From contig OZ025884.1 in assembly GCA_964019415.1 (NCBI GenBank), positions 456,001 to 520,000 on the forward strand: a stretch of 64,000 bases of DNA. The letters are read 5' to 3'. The notes under the pieces are model-generated. The model did no database searches. It was not told the DNA's origin and saw only the letters and a list, made by a program, of their open reading frames with translations. The translations under genes and the position numbers were made by a program. Origin of the DNA: Ianthella basta. Taxonomy: Eukaryota > Porifera > Demospongiae > Verongiida > Ianthellidae. The stretch's first letter is position 1. Every line of letters begins with the position of its first letter. Of the stretch, positions 1-45,692 are shown one piece after another.

Positions 1-2
1 CT

Positions 3-15590
<15,588 letters not shown>

Positions 15591-16285
15591 ATCGTACATA
15601 CTACTACTGTAAAATAGATGTAAGTAACTAAGAAACTATATGGCCTTTATATAGGTTTATAAGCTACTAGCTAGCTATATTGGCCGTAACATTTTATAAG
15701 GCAGCTATTTTTCAATTGTTTACAAATGTAGTTATTTCGGCCCACTAGTTGTATTGTATTAAGTAATAGCTATATAGCTGTGTACTACCATATGTACATG
15801 TAATTTAATCACAGGAGTTGAGAATGTGCAAATGAGTGGTAGCTACACTAGCTAGCTAGAAAGTATCATTAGAACATAGTTTTACTATCTATGATTAGAA
15901 TTTGCTAATAGAGAGATACAGCCATGCAGGGTAAATTTAGATGGTCTTTTGTTATGTGTGTACAGCATGTTATTGACATGCATCTGCACAGCTAGCTAGC
16001 TACAACAGAGTTAAGCTTAAGATTCTTGCAATTTAATCCTTTGGTATGTGTGCAAGCGTCTTCTATATGTGCTATGAGTGGTTGAAATGCATAACACACT
16101 AGTATCAAGTTTGCATGCCAACAGTATATAGGCTTGATACTGCTGACAGAGTGCTCGCGTGCTCCTAAAGCCTCATCAATATACTTCGTCCAACTGGTGC
16201 ATTCATGCAACGGCATGCAGCTAGCTATAGAGCTATAGACTGAACTAATGGAGAGGGTTAGCCCCTCATAATTTATGACAAAATG
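15591..16285. other. 3' flank of copy A, part of a duplicated segment
   Basis: AT-rich, with many agctagcta words. 16068..16285 is similar to 46088..46321 downstream of copy B (atgagtggttgaaatgcataacacacta against atgagtggttggaatgcacaacacacta, and both end in tgacaaaatgg). Confidence 0.6.
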
Positions 16286-16356
16286 GCCGCGTATGGGGCG
16301 CATGCTTGTTCCCTGGCGTGTTGAGCGACGAGTCAGTCATTGTAACCGAGAGAAAA

Positions 16357-16992
16357 ATGGCGGCTCTGCGGTGGATTGCGTGGATCGCGGTGATCCTTTT
16401 CGTTATTCTATCACAAATGAACTGTGCTGTGATGATCACTGCAGACAGACAACGTAAGTATGAAGAAATTGATATTCTGTTTGCGCCAGAATTTAAGCCT
16501 AGTACATCCGTAATGCTGAACGTGCTTACTGTTAGTCAAAGTCAGATTCTGCCACCTCGATCTGTTCGAAGGACTGAACGGAAGACTCGTCTAAGAAGTA
16601 GCTCCAAGCCCCGGAAAGGTGACTTGATGATAATAATGATGATCTTGGCCATGTCGGGCGATGTTGAAGCGAATCCCGGCCCAGTGGCGTACCCGTGTAC
16701 TGTGTGCAGCAATTCTGTCAGAAAGAACCAACGCGCCATTTTGTGCTCCAAGTGTGACAAGTGGACACATGCAAAGTGCTGTGGAGTATCCCACTCCGAG
16801 TATCAGATATTGTCAATGAGTGACTGTGTGGATGATCAATGGTTGTGCCCAGGCTGCCTCATGGCAGAGTTTCCCTTACTGGGGGATGACAGTGACCTGG
16901 ACATCTCCAGTTTGAAACTGACTGACACCCTCCTAGACTCAGGCAAGTATCCCCTGGAGGAGTCCACAGCCACTCCCCTTTTTGCCACCTAA
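16357..16992 (+). CDS. LINE 2 N-terminal part: signal peptide, 2A, PHD finger
   Basis: Starts at aaaaATGg. A hydrophobic stretch (RWIAWIAVILFVILSQMNC) looks like a signal peptide. After a basic region comes MSGDVEANPGP (2A), then a Cys4-His-Cys3 PHD-type finger (CTVCSN, CSKCDKWTHAKCCG, WLCPGC). PHD fingers occur at this place in some CR1 elements and may steer insertion by reading histones. The frame stops at TAA (16990..16992) because of a shift at the T5 run 16979..16983; homology goes on in frame 3 as HLNIQSLLPK. Confidence 0.8.
   Translation: MAALRWIAWIAVILFVILSQMNCAVMITADRQRKYEEIDILFAPEFKPSTSVMLNVLTVSQSQILPPRSVRRTERKTRLRSSSKPRKGDLMIIMMILAMSGDVEANPGPVAYPCTVCSNSVRKNQRAILCSKCDKWTHAKCCGVSHSEYQILSMSDCVDDQWLCPGCLMAEFPLLGDDSDLDISSLKLTDTLLDSGKYPLEESTATPLFAT
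16660..16683 (+). other. 2A ribosome-skipping motif (LINE 2)
   Basis: Encodes DVEANPGP with the full signature, just before the PHD finger. Confidence 0.88.
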
Positions 16993-17828
16993 ACATTCAG
17001 AGCCTCCTGCCAAAGATAGACGAAGTGAAGATGCTATTGGAGAATGCCAAAAGACCTGTCATACTTGGGCTGAGCGAAACATGGCTGAATTGTACTGTCT
17101 CAGACCATGAGATCAGCATCCCTACCTACCATGTGTACAGAAAAGATTGTGACAGAAGAGGAGGGGGTGTAGTTGTCTATGTTCCAAACAGATGCCAAAG
17201 CAGAAGAAGACTTGATCTTGAAGAGGATGGATTAGAGATGATCTGGCTTGAATTGCACATGAACAGAAGAACAGTTCTCTTGGGTAACATCTACAGACCA
17301 CCTCATGCTGATGTGAACGCCTCAAAAGATCTAGGCTGCAATCTTGAAAGGGCTACAGCCAAAAAGAAAGAAGTTGTGCTTATGGGGGACCTGAACTGTA
17401 ACATGCTGGCACCGTCACACCAGCTAAATGAATTGTTGTCAGTCACTGAGAATTACAATCTTTTCCAGCTAATTACTGAACCCACTCGAGTAACAGATCG
17501 CTCTAGTACACTTATTGACTTACTATTCACTACACATCCAGAGATGTTCACTACCACAGGTACACTTGCTCTAACCAGTAGCGATCACCAAATGATCTTC
17601 GGAGAATGGTCAAAGAGGTTGACAGTATCTGAGAGTACAAGTGTGGTGAGATGCTACAAAAGATGCAACCCTGGTGAGCTCATGACTGACTTGCGGACAG
17701 CCCCCTGGCACGTGCTTGACATCTATGACCACATGGATGACAGGTGGAACTATTGGAAATCCCTCTTTCTTGACATTGTGAATAAGCATGCTCCTTTGGT
17801 TAAGGTTAGGAGGAAAAAAAGGGTAGAA
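16986..17828 (+). CDS. LINE 2 AP endonuclease
   Basis: Frame 3. It shows LNIQS, SETWL, a YRPPH motif near 17290, GDLNCN near 17386, and SSDHQM near 17580, the usual AP endonuclease set that nicks target DNA. The frame is lost at the A7 run near 17814..17820, after which homology (NDDWIDAQIR) continues in frame 2 up to about 18030. Confidence 0.78.
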
Positions 17829-17997
17829 ATGATGATTGGATTGATGCGCAAATCAGGCAACTGATGAGATCCAGGAACTACTTTAGGAGGAAGCACTGGA
17901 GAAGCAATGCAAAAGAGGACTGGGACAAGTTTAACCACCTAAAGAGGGAAGTAAATCGTCGAATGCGAAAAGCGAAGGCTGAGCATTATGCAGCAGT

Positions 17998-19773
17998 ATG
18001 CAAAGGTATGTCATATCAGCCAAAAAAGTCTGGAGACAGCTAAACTCTGCTCTTGGCAGAGGAAAATCAAAGCTCACCCCATCCCTGACACATGAAGGAA
18101 CGACACTAACTAGGCCACAAGAAATTGTGGACTGTTTCCTAGAACACTTCAGCAATCTACCGTTTCCACCCGCTGCTGACATGCAACAGTCACTACCCAC
18201 AGTCCCCAGCACTTTCAGGCTATCTGAGATTGACGAAGAAATGGTACTTAAGCAATTGTCTACCCTGGATGAGAGGAAAGCTACTGGTCCAGACATGATA
18301 TCTGCAAGGATCCTTAAAATGGTGGCCCCAGCTATAGTTCATGGCCTTACTAACCTATTTAATGCAAGTATAAGATTGGGGCAGTTTCCAACTGAGTGGA
18401 AAGAGGCGAATGTAACCCCAGTACCTAAGATGGGGACTAAACATGATGTTACTAACTATCGCCCAATTTCTGTGATCCCTGTATTAGCTAAGGTTTTTGA
18501 ATCCCTCATACACCTTCAGTTATATGACTATCTAGAGGCACATAAATTGTTACATGAGGTACAAGCTGGCTTTCGACCAAACCATTCTACACAAGATGTC
18601 CTGCTGAGAACTGTCGATGACTGGAAGGCCTCAATAGATAAAGGTGACATTGTTGGGACCATTATGATTGACTTAAGCAAGGCATTTGATTCGATTGACC
18701 ATGGCCTACTTCTAAAGAAGCTCAATGCATATGGTGTTAATGGAAGTGAGCTAGCCTGGTTTACTAATTATCTACAAGACCGGAAGTTCAGGGTAGTAAT
18801 GGAGGGAGTGAGGTCCGAGTGGTCCAATGTAACGAGAGGAGTCCCACAGGGCTCCATTTTGGGACCACTCCTGTTTACCCTATTTGTCAATGACCTGCCC
18901 AATGCTGTGGAGAAATGTACAGTTAATCTCTTTGCTGATGATACATCCATCTACACCTCAGACAGCGATCCTAAACATGTTAGCAACGTATTAGAAGAAC
19001 TTGGACGAGTAGCAAAATGGATAGTGGCAAATGGACTTAAAATGAATGTTGCTAAGACCCAATTGATGGTGCTCAGTAAGAAGAGTGATAAGAGACGAGC
19101 CAATGATGTAGTAGTTCGGTCTGGAGAACAGGCACTAACCAAACAAGAAACAGTGAAATACTTAGGAGTCCAGATCGACAGAGATTTGAACTGGCAGCAG
19201 CACATAGATAGTGTTCGACAGAAATGCCTGTCTAAGCTAGCTCTCATTAGAAGAGCAAGTCACTACCTACCTTGTTCCATAAGAAAGCTGCTTTACCAGT
19301 CGTTTGTACTCCCACATCTCGATTATTGCTCTGTTGTCTGGCATCCCTGTGGCACCACTCTCAGTGACAGGGTTGAGAGGATTCAGAACTATGCCATGCG
19401 GGTGATCCTTCAGAAACCACCCAGAACAAGAAGCCACCCACTCCGGCAAATGCTAGGGTGGACCACCTTACATCATCGAAGGCACCTAGCTATGTTAAGT
19501 CAGGTACACCGCTGCTTGACCAACAGAGCACCGGCATTCTTGACTGCCAAGTTCAGTACCAACACGGCCCAAAATGCTAACTATCCCTCAACACGCGGAA
19601 AGAACAACCTGCATATAAAGCGTCCTCAAACCAATGCCTATCGCTCGACATTTGAACACCAAGGGGCATATCACTTTAACACCTTGCCACAAGCTATCAA
19701 AGGTATTAAGGACAGAAAGTTGTTTCGAACAGCTCTATACCATCTGACCCAGACCTCACCACCACCAAATTAA
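17998..19773 (+). CDS. LINE 2 reverse transcriptase
   Basis: Frame 1, 591 codons. It begins after a further shift at the A6 run 18023..18028. Reverse transcriptase motifs: NYRPISVIP, GTIMIDLSKAFDSIDH, GVPQGSILGP, FADDTSIY (near 18932), then the thumb region and TLPQAIKGIK near the end. All catalytic aspartates are present. Confidence 0.85.
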   Translation: MQRYVISAKKVWRQLNSALGRGKSKLTPSLTHEGTTLTRPQEIVDCFLEHFSNLPFPPAADMQQSLPTVPSTFRLSEIDEEMVLKQLSTLDERKATGPDMISARILKMVAPAIVHGLTNLFNASIRLGQFPTEWKEANVTPVPKMGTKHDVTNYRPISVIPVLAKVFESLIHLQLYDYLEAHKLLHEVQAGFRPNHSTQDVLLRTVDDWKASIDKGDIVGTIMIDLSKAFDSIDHGLLLKKLNAYGVNGSELAWFTNYLQDRKFRVVMEGVRSEWSNVTRGVPQGSILGPLLFTLFVNDLPNAVEKCTVNLFADDTSIYTSDSDPKHVSNVLEELGRVAKWIVANGLKMNVAKTQLMVLSKKSDKRRANDVVVRSGEQALTKQETVKYLGVQIDRDLNWQQHIDSVRQKCLSKLALIRRASHYLPCSIRKLLYQSFVLPHLDYCSVVWHPCGTTLSDRVERIQNYAMRVILQKPPRTRSHPLRQMLGWTTLHHRRHLAMLSQVHRCLTNRAPAFLTAKFSTNTAQNANYPSTRGKNNLHIKRPQTNAYRSTFEHQGAYHFNTLPQAIKGIKDRKLFRTALYHLTQTSPPPN

Positions 19774-20111
19774 TTAATAAATTTATTTATTTATTTATTT
19801 AAAACTTATCCATTTACCATTGTTACCTATAGCTATTCATTGTACATTTAAATTTATTTATTTAAAACTTATCCATGCGTTCACCATTGTTACCCGTGTA
19901 TTGTACATCAATTATTCATCATTGACAGCTCATCCATTCACCATTGTTACCTATGTATTGTACATTATTTATTTAAAATTCATCCACCCACCATTGTTAC
20001 CCATGTACTGTACTGTATTGTCTTGTACCAGGACCTGCATGAAAATCTACCGTATGAAGTAGATGCAGCACTCCTGTTGTCAAATAAAATATCTATCTAT
20101 CTATCACTACA

Positions 20112-20557
20112 AGGTGGACGAAGAGGTGGTCGTGTGGATGAACACGGTGAGGCCGTACCACAACCGACAAGAGACGTACGCTTACTTTTCCCTCCCTTTC
20201 TGCAAGGGCCCACAGAAGCACATCAGCCATTACCACGAGTCGATGGGGGAGGCGCTGCAGGGCGTGGAGCTCGAGTTCAGCGGATTGGAGATGGCCTTCT
20301 TGAAGCATGTCGGTTAGGCCGATTACTGCTCCATCAAACTGAACGACAAGATCTATGCCACCCTTCTGTACGCTGTCAAGAACAACTATTGGTACCAAAT
20401 GTACATCCACGACCTGCCGGTGTGGGGCATAGTGGGAGACGTGGAGGAGGGGGATGACGGGCAGAAGCAGTACTACGTGTGGACACACAAGAAGTTTGAC
20501 ATTGGCTGCAACGGAGACCAGATTGTGAACACCAACCTCACTAGTGATAGAAATTGA
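20112..20557 (+). pseudogene. TM9SF3: TM9SF3-like fragment
   Basis: Intronless stretch matching the lumenal domain of TM9SF3 (EMP70 family, Golgi/endosome membrane protein): [30 protein letters not shown], then NNYWYQMYIHDLPVWGIVG. An in-frame TAG interrupts it after KHVG (20316..20318), and the transmembrane part is missing. It directly follows the (tatc)n tail of LINE 2. Confidence 0.82.
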
Positions 20558-20589
20558 GAGACTTACACAGCAGTGAGTAAGAGGTGACA

Positions 20590-21070
20590 TGCCTCCACCC
20601 ATACCACTCACCTGTCACATCCCTGTCCCCACCTGTCTCCCACCTGTCCCCCTCCCCTTTCCCCTCCTGTCACCCCTGTCTCCCTCCCTGTCCACCTGTC
20701 CCATTTCCTGTCCTCCCCTGTTCCGCCTGTCCCCCCTCCCCCCGTCCAATCCACCTGTGCCACCCACCTGTCCTCCCACCTGTCCCCCAGCCCAGTCCTC
20801 CCAACTGTCCCACTCCACACACCCACGCCCACCTCCTCTTGTCAACCCACCCATAAAGGACGTAGGGCAAACCCAGGCAGTAGTACTGCCTTGGTCCTGT
20901 TTCCTCTGTACTCCCAACTGTCCCACCACCCTAGTACTCCCAACTGTCCCACCCACCTGTCCCCCCACCCCTGTACTCCCAACTGTCCCACCCACCTGCC
21001 CCCCTCACCACACACCCACACTTACACCCACCTCCTCCTCTTGTCACCTTGCCCATAAAGGACATTTCCT
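20590..21070 (+). repeat. C-rich minisatellite (cccacctgtcc units)
   Basis: Irregular tandem array of cacctgtcc/ccaactgtccc. Two stretches containing acccacctcctc and cccataaaggac (near 20830 and 21025) repeat at a larger scale. Proline-rich frames here are not genes. Confidence 0.85.
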
Positions 21071-21500
21071 AGGCTGAAAGACTGTCACAAGGGGTGGGCT
21101 GCCCAGGCCCATGCCCAACAGCCCTGGCGTGAGTGGCAGCTGGGCGCTGTGGTCGTAGAAATGGCCGACGAGGCATGCTAAGTAGACCGGCCACCATAGC
21201 TGCTAGTGGCCGTGATGGTGGTCTGATTTGACTGCCAGCAAAAGAGACCCTAGGGGGTGTGGTAGGGTGAAGCTGACAGGTGGAGGTCCAACGGAGCGAA
21301 AAATTGCTGGATATCGATGGTAGCTACTGGGGTCAACTCGCAACAAAAGTGGTGCCTGCTGCTGACGGGGAGCTACCTCGCTGCCTCCAAAGTGTGCCGT
21401 ACACATGTAAGCTCCATCCGTCAGCAGAAAATGCTCCACCTCTGTGCAAAATGCCCCAAAATTGCTGTCCTCCAGCAACCTTGTGGTCTCCACGCCGCCA

Positions 21501-21538
<38 letters not shown>

Positions 21539-21806
21539 ACACACACACACACACACACACCAGGAGGCACAGCACACTTCAGCATAGACTTGGGCTTAGG
21601 CTCAGTGTAGTAGCATTTAGCAGTTCTGGAGTGGCTCACAAGATGGCTGAAGTGTATGTAATGTTATTCATTGACAGTACACAGTTCATCACAGCCACCC
21701 TATCTTCAATGCACTAGTGTGTCATTTACTCATCACCATCACATGGTCATGTGACCTACCTCCACAGGCACTGCTGTTCCGTGTCCTCTGCTTCGTGTAC
21801 TGGACC
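21071..21806. other. Unassigned sequence with a (CA)n run
   Basis: Contains (CA)n at about 21502..21560. No coding exon could be supported. Confidence 0.45.
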
Positions 21807-21938
21807 TCATCTGCCACTGCTGTCACAGTGAGGCACTGGGTTGTCTGCCACTTGAATGTAGTACTTCTGGAACATGTTGAAGGCAATCACAGTGTATAGG
21901 TACACCACAACACAGGTCATCCCTATGATAACCATCAT
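21807..21938 (-). pseudogene. Ryanodine receptor S5-like exon, inverted
   Basis: On the minus strand it reads GMTCVVVYLYTVIAFNMFQKYY, closely matching the pore-proximal helix of ryanodine receptors (VVVYLYTVVAFNFFRKFY), and then ends in TGA. It is inverted relative to the other receptor pieces at 22269..24434. Confidence 0.72.
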
Positions 21939-22268
21939 CTATGGAAGGAAGGAAGCCTCACTGTGACAGCATGCTGAGGTGGGACAGGTCATGTGACTGT
22001 CATGTGACCGGATACAAAGTCAGTATATATATGCATTAACTTGCATTCCATCTTTCCATGTAAAAGTTTCTTTCATCGCCTGAATCATGGACTGAGGTCT
22101 GGAGGGGGCATTGGTAAGTGAATCCCTGTTATTATTGTATGCAAGGCATTCATTGTTTACTGCAACAGTGTTTTCTGGACTTTCACAAACTTACTTGTTG
22201 TTCTTGTCCTAGTTGTTGTTGTTGTTATTGTTTTGTTTGTGTAAAGGAATGCCTTGTTTTGTCCTTCC

Positions 22269-22392
22269 CCTACTGCCATGCAGCTGATGTCATCCGCTCT
22301 GCTGCTGGTGACGACCAGGGGGGAATGAGGTTGATATTTGACATGACATTGTTCTTCTTTGTCATTTGTCATCTTGTTGGCCATTGTGGAAG
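22269..22392 (+). pseudogene. Ryanodine receptor post-filter and S6 exon-like piece
   Basis: After gccatgcag the frame reads DVIRSAAGDDQGGMRLIFD then MTLFFFVI, aligning with the segment behind the selectivity filter and the start of S6 ([25 protein letters not shown]). The end of the helix has diverged. A gtgagc donor follows. Confidence 0.65.
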
Positions 22393-23367
22393 GTGAGCGG
22401 GTGACATGTGTATGACAGTACATGAGTGTGACACAGTGTGTACAAGTGCAACACAACTGGTTAGGTGACAATGTAACACAGCTTTTGGCGTGTGTCGTTC
22501 AACCAGTTGATACATTAAAGAGTGTGAGATGTGTGATTTGAGACTAAACTGCTTGACAGGCACTGAAGCACATGTGTAAGGTCTGACCCAGACTCCAATA
22601 CAAGCGGGAACACTCATTGCACACTCTTATACAGTACCTCCCACTGTGTTGGTGTAGGGTAGTGGATGTACCAGTATAGGGTAATGGACTCAGTGCACCA
22701 GCTGCAGATTCACCGTCAAGATCAGTCCAAGCACATATACTGCATTCACACAACAAAAGTCATTCTGAAGCGAACCGTTCTCAATCATATCGTACCACGC
22801 TGGGAACCATCCACACCGTCGTTCGCACGTACGAACAGTAACCATGCTGACCCGGTTCTGTAGCGTGCAAGTGAAACGGCTGTCTCGCAGAGAGTGAGGC
22901 TACTTCTTGAGCGTCTGCGTTCTTCAGGGACATGCAACATGCATGCAGGCATCGCGCAGGTCATTTTCGAGTTTCCAGGTAATCGAGCCAGTTGAAACCA
23001 ATCTGAATCAAACTGTGCTAGCATGGTTTTTATGCCCGTGTGAAAATGCGTCATTAGCAGACACGTCCACCACATTGTAGGTGTAATGTAACAAATGGTG
23101 CTATGCATATACATACGTACATAGAGGAAGCCCCTGGTAGTAGGAGGTGTGTACATGTCTATGTGTGAAACTGAAGGTGGTTTGTGCCTGGAGTACACAT
23201 CTGTTGTCTTGTTCATGAAGTTTACTAGTTGTGATTGGCACCATGCACAGTGTTGTGTGTGCTTGTGTACCCAACACACACACACACACCCTCCTCACTC
23301 CCCACTCCCCACTCTTCACTCCTCACTCCCCCTCCCCACTCTTCACTCCCCACTCTCTTCCCATGAA

Positions 23368-24000
23368 GGTCTGATCACTGACTCATTTGGTAAACTGAGA
23401 AACAAAGAGGAAGCCTTGAAAGAAGACATGCAGGTGTGACTTGCACCATCCAATGTGTAGGTACGTGTGTTACTCCTCCCTCCCTCTCTTCTCTCCCCTC
23501 TGCCTTTGGGATGCTTGCAGACACGCTGCTTCATCTGTGGTCTGCAGAAGGAGAAACTGGAGGACATTCCTCACGGCTTTGACCAGCACACTGGGAAGGA
23601 GCACCACATGGCACACGACATGTGAGGGGGAGGGGAGGGGGAGGGGAGGGGGAGGGGGAAGGGGGAAGGGTGGGATGAGTTAATGGAGGGAGCCTATACC
23701 TTTGTGAAAAGGTGTTAGATGTGAGCACATCCAACTAACAGGCACTCACCTCTCCGTCTTCCTCAGGTTCTTTCTAATGCACCTCATGAAGTGCCAGAGA
23801 CAGAGTTCACTGGACAGGTTTGTAGCTATTGAAGAAGTAACACTTGATGTGGTGTGAGGACTGGGTGTGATAATGCCTCCGGGAAACTTGTTGAGAGATT
23901 TGTGCATTTACGTAGTGCATGTGATGTGTCATACCATGGGTCTTGTTCTGGCAAGTGTTTAGCATAGCAAGAAATTACTGTCGTATGTGTGTGTGTGTGT

Positions 24001-24081
<81 letters not shown>

Positions 24082-24434
24082 CAGACATATGTGTGGTGTG
24101 TGTGCGTATGCGCTCATCTGTGATGTGTACTGCATGTATGTACTCACACGTTTGTGGACATGTTTGGTGTGTATGTGTGTGTGTATGTGTGTGGGGTGTG
24201 TACTAAGCTCTCATAATGATCAGCAAGGTTGCTATTCCCTAGCTCCAATCACTTCTAGTAAATAATGTCAGCCACATGGATCATCTCAAGCCTCCTCCTC
24301 CTCCTCCCCATGTGCACACACTTCCACTACAGGAGTCCCATGTCTGGGACCAGTACTGTGGACAGAAGTGGGACTTCATCCCTGTAGCAGAGTCCTTCAG
24401 ACTCCGCAAGACTGTCAAACCAGCCACCAGCTAG
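23368..24434 (+). pseudogene. Ryanodine receptor C-terminal exons
   Basis: Four exon-like blocks: about 23369..23436 (GLITDSFGKLRNKEEALKED), 23521..23622 (CFICGLQKEKL, HGFDQHTGKEH, the Cys2-His2 zinc site of the C-terminal domain), 23767..23819 (FFLMHLMK then ETEFTGQ after a one-base loss), and 24332..24434 (ESHVWDQYCGQKWDFIP to TAG). These form the cytosolic tail of the calcium-release channel. The frameshift, the inverted S5 piece and the missing remainder make this a relic. Confidence 0.8.
23986..24080 (+). repeat. (GT)n microsatellite
   Basis: Long GT run in the last intron of the ryanodine receptor relic. Confidence 0.95.
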
Positions 24435-25259
24435 AGTAGACTCACTGACTGTAACTAATTGCATCCCTTTGAACTTGAGCATGCTGGGTACAGTACAAGT
24501 AGTAATTGGAAATATTTGCTGACATTTTGTCGGTAGTTGTTTGCTGTTTGAATTACCTTTTTATGACTTATGTATTGAGTATATTGCATAATGTATTGCA
24601 ATTGGTTTCTATCTTGTGAACCTGCATAATCTCCCTGGTCCAAACAATTTGTGGTTCAGTTTTAAAGTGGTACTAGGGATCATACAAGATGAGAAACACC
24701 AGACTGTTCTAAGTTATTCAGAACACTGCTAAACTACTATGCATACTGCATTTATATCTACACAACCATCAGGTTTAAATTGACAGTCCCATTATCGCTA
24801 TCATAATTATGCATGCAAGCTACATATATACAGTATATAGCCCTGGCCTATGCCTAGCTATATTGCTTTCTAACTTGTGTTTTCTGCATACATTACATTG
24901 GCAATGGGGCCCCTTGCCTATGTAATGTATGGGATACGTAAGTGTTAACTTCGGGCGCTTATATCTACCAAGCCAAACATGCTTTTGGCTTCAAACTTGG
25001 AAATTTCACTACTTACCGCAAGATCTATCAGTGCTGAAAGAATTCTTCCATGCAGTTACTGAATTCAAATCACTCTCCCCGGCCCCGAGGCAACATGGTA
25101 GTTGATCGCATTTAATCACGTGACCTTGCCCCTCTCCCCTTTGTCGATTTGTAAGGGGCACACAATCAAACCTTCGGGAGGACGGCGCGCTAACGGAGCC
25201 GGGTCCAACCGGCACTACGTGGCGTAAGAGAGGTATACACTCTGACTGAGAAAAGAACA
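24435..25259. other. Intergenic region upstream of copy B
   Basis: No gene found. It should hold the promoter of copy B, but no TATA box or clear element is recognisable near 25200. 25080..25250 is more GC-rich than its surroundings. Confidence 0.5.
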
Positions 25260-44176
<18,917 letters not shown>

Positions 44177-45146
44177 TTTAGGAGCAGTTGTAAGATATGC
44201 AATTATTATAGAGCCCTATGTGCATGTATGTTTGTACTATATTTATACTCTGTGCCAAACTTTGTACTCATTTTATATATGAAAGCACAGTATAGTTAGA
44301 TAACTATATATGTAACTGTACACTTGTTTAGTATAATATCATGTACATCAAAATTGGTGTATATACTTTTTGAGAGGGTTTTCTGCAATGAATGTAGGTG
44401 TATTTGGTTTGTTATGATAAATGGGACCTAGCTGTATTGCATGAGCAATGCATGATTGACCACACACACGCACACACACACATGCATATATATGTACACA
44501 TGAATGCATGCACACACACACATAATATTATATGTACATGCAAGCACACGCACACACATCTGTGGCTGCATTATTTAAGTGAAGATCATACCTGCATGGC
44601 CAATGGAATGCATTATACATTACATTATTGACTACGTACATAAAAACTTTGAAAGTAATTATACATGAAACTAATAGTTAAAACCAACTTTAAATTCATA
44701 ATAATTATATAATTCATTCTGTTCATTATCCAGACTCATTTGTGTATATTGTATACTATTATGCATTGTACTGTACATTTACGTTATCATTCTGCATGGT
44801 GTTCATGCGTTTAGGGAGACATGAACACCGGATTGCGTGCTAAGGTTACTGTAGTGCATATAGTTAACACAGTGCTATGGACAGCACATCTGTACATGCA
44901 ATTATTGCAAGTACGTACATAGCACACAATACGTGATACACACCTTGTACAATACATACAATGGGTGCTTATTGTACTGCATGATTGTACAATTAATAGA
45001 AATTAAAAGATTTGTGCTAAATTTCCCATGCAGCTATAGACCCATGACAGGAATATAATTTTAGCAGGAGCAGCGGATTCACTATTCACTTCTAGTAAAA
45101 TATGTATGCAATCCTGCTCTACAAATTAATAACTACAGTTACATGT
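44177..45146. other. 3' flank of copy B
   Basis: AT-rich and without a gene. It contains short CA runs near 44460..44560. Confidence 0.5.
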
Positions 45147-45451
45147 TTAATTAGTTCTGTTGTTCAGCTTCACAGCCTCTAGTAGGCCTGCAGCCTGCAG
45201 GCTTTCTATGAACTGCTGTGATGGAAAGGCACCACCTTGAACAAGGCAACCTTTGTCACTACAGTTCTGCACAAGTTGACACCATTAATTTGTTATCAGG
45301 CTCAGCAGGTCCACGTCACCTATGACAACATACACAGAACACACACGGACGTACATGAATGTTCAGAACAGGATTGTTGCTCTACACATTAGCCAAAAAC
45401 TCTAATTTGATATCAACACTCAACTACTGAACCACACACATATATGTACAT

Positions 45452-45503
<52 letters not shown>

Positions 45504-45692
45504 CTCTCTGCTGCAGCTACACTAACTCACCCACAATGACCAGTCCATGTTTGCCTGTCGTCAGTGCCAGACAGGTGAGATGGGGTTGACAGAGGAGTCC
45601 AAGGTGGTCCTCCTTCCACTGGTGGTCAAGGAGGGCAGTCCAGTCCTTTGGGAGGGCACCAGTGGGGCAGGAGCAGACAGTATAGTCTCACT
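45147..45692 (-). pseudogene. HELZ2-like copy D relic (last two exons)
   Basis: On the minus strand, about 45692..45531 translates to a diverged version of the motif V-VI exon: DYTVCSCPTGALPKDW, then HQWKEDHLGLLCQPHLTCLALTTGKHGLVIVG, aligning with RQWRMENLGFVAEPHHLCVALTRARFGLIILG in B, and it ends at a proper gtgagt donor. The next exon, 45319..45147, starts after tcatag with GDVDLLSL and later WCQLVQNCSDKGCLV, aligning with the last exon of B (GNKVLLEY, WKRLVQHYEGCGYVV), but has an in-frame TAA after LITN. The arginine finger is lost (TTGK instead of TRAR). No upstream exons were found. Confidence 0.6.
45452..45501 (+). repeat. (CA)n microsatellite in copy D relic
   Basis: CA run between the two relic exons of copy D. 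Confidence 0.93.

Larger units (their letters stand above)
16286..20106 (+). mobile_element. CR1-like non-LTR retrotransposon 2 (2A and PHD finger)
   Basis: The left boundary is placed where the segment shared with 46088..46321 stops. The 3' UTR after 19773 has about four imperfect 55-60 bp repeats built on cattcaccattgttacc, and the element ends in a (tatc)n tail at about 20085..20106. The coding part is continuous in homology but split by three single-base shifts. Confidence 0.75.

Noticed and set aside
20589..21077. Proline/threonine-rich frame of 162 codons
   Set aside because: It lies in a C-rich minisatellite with no gene structure and no homology.
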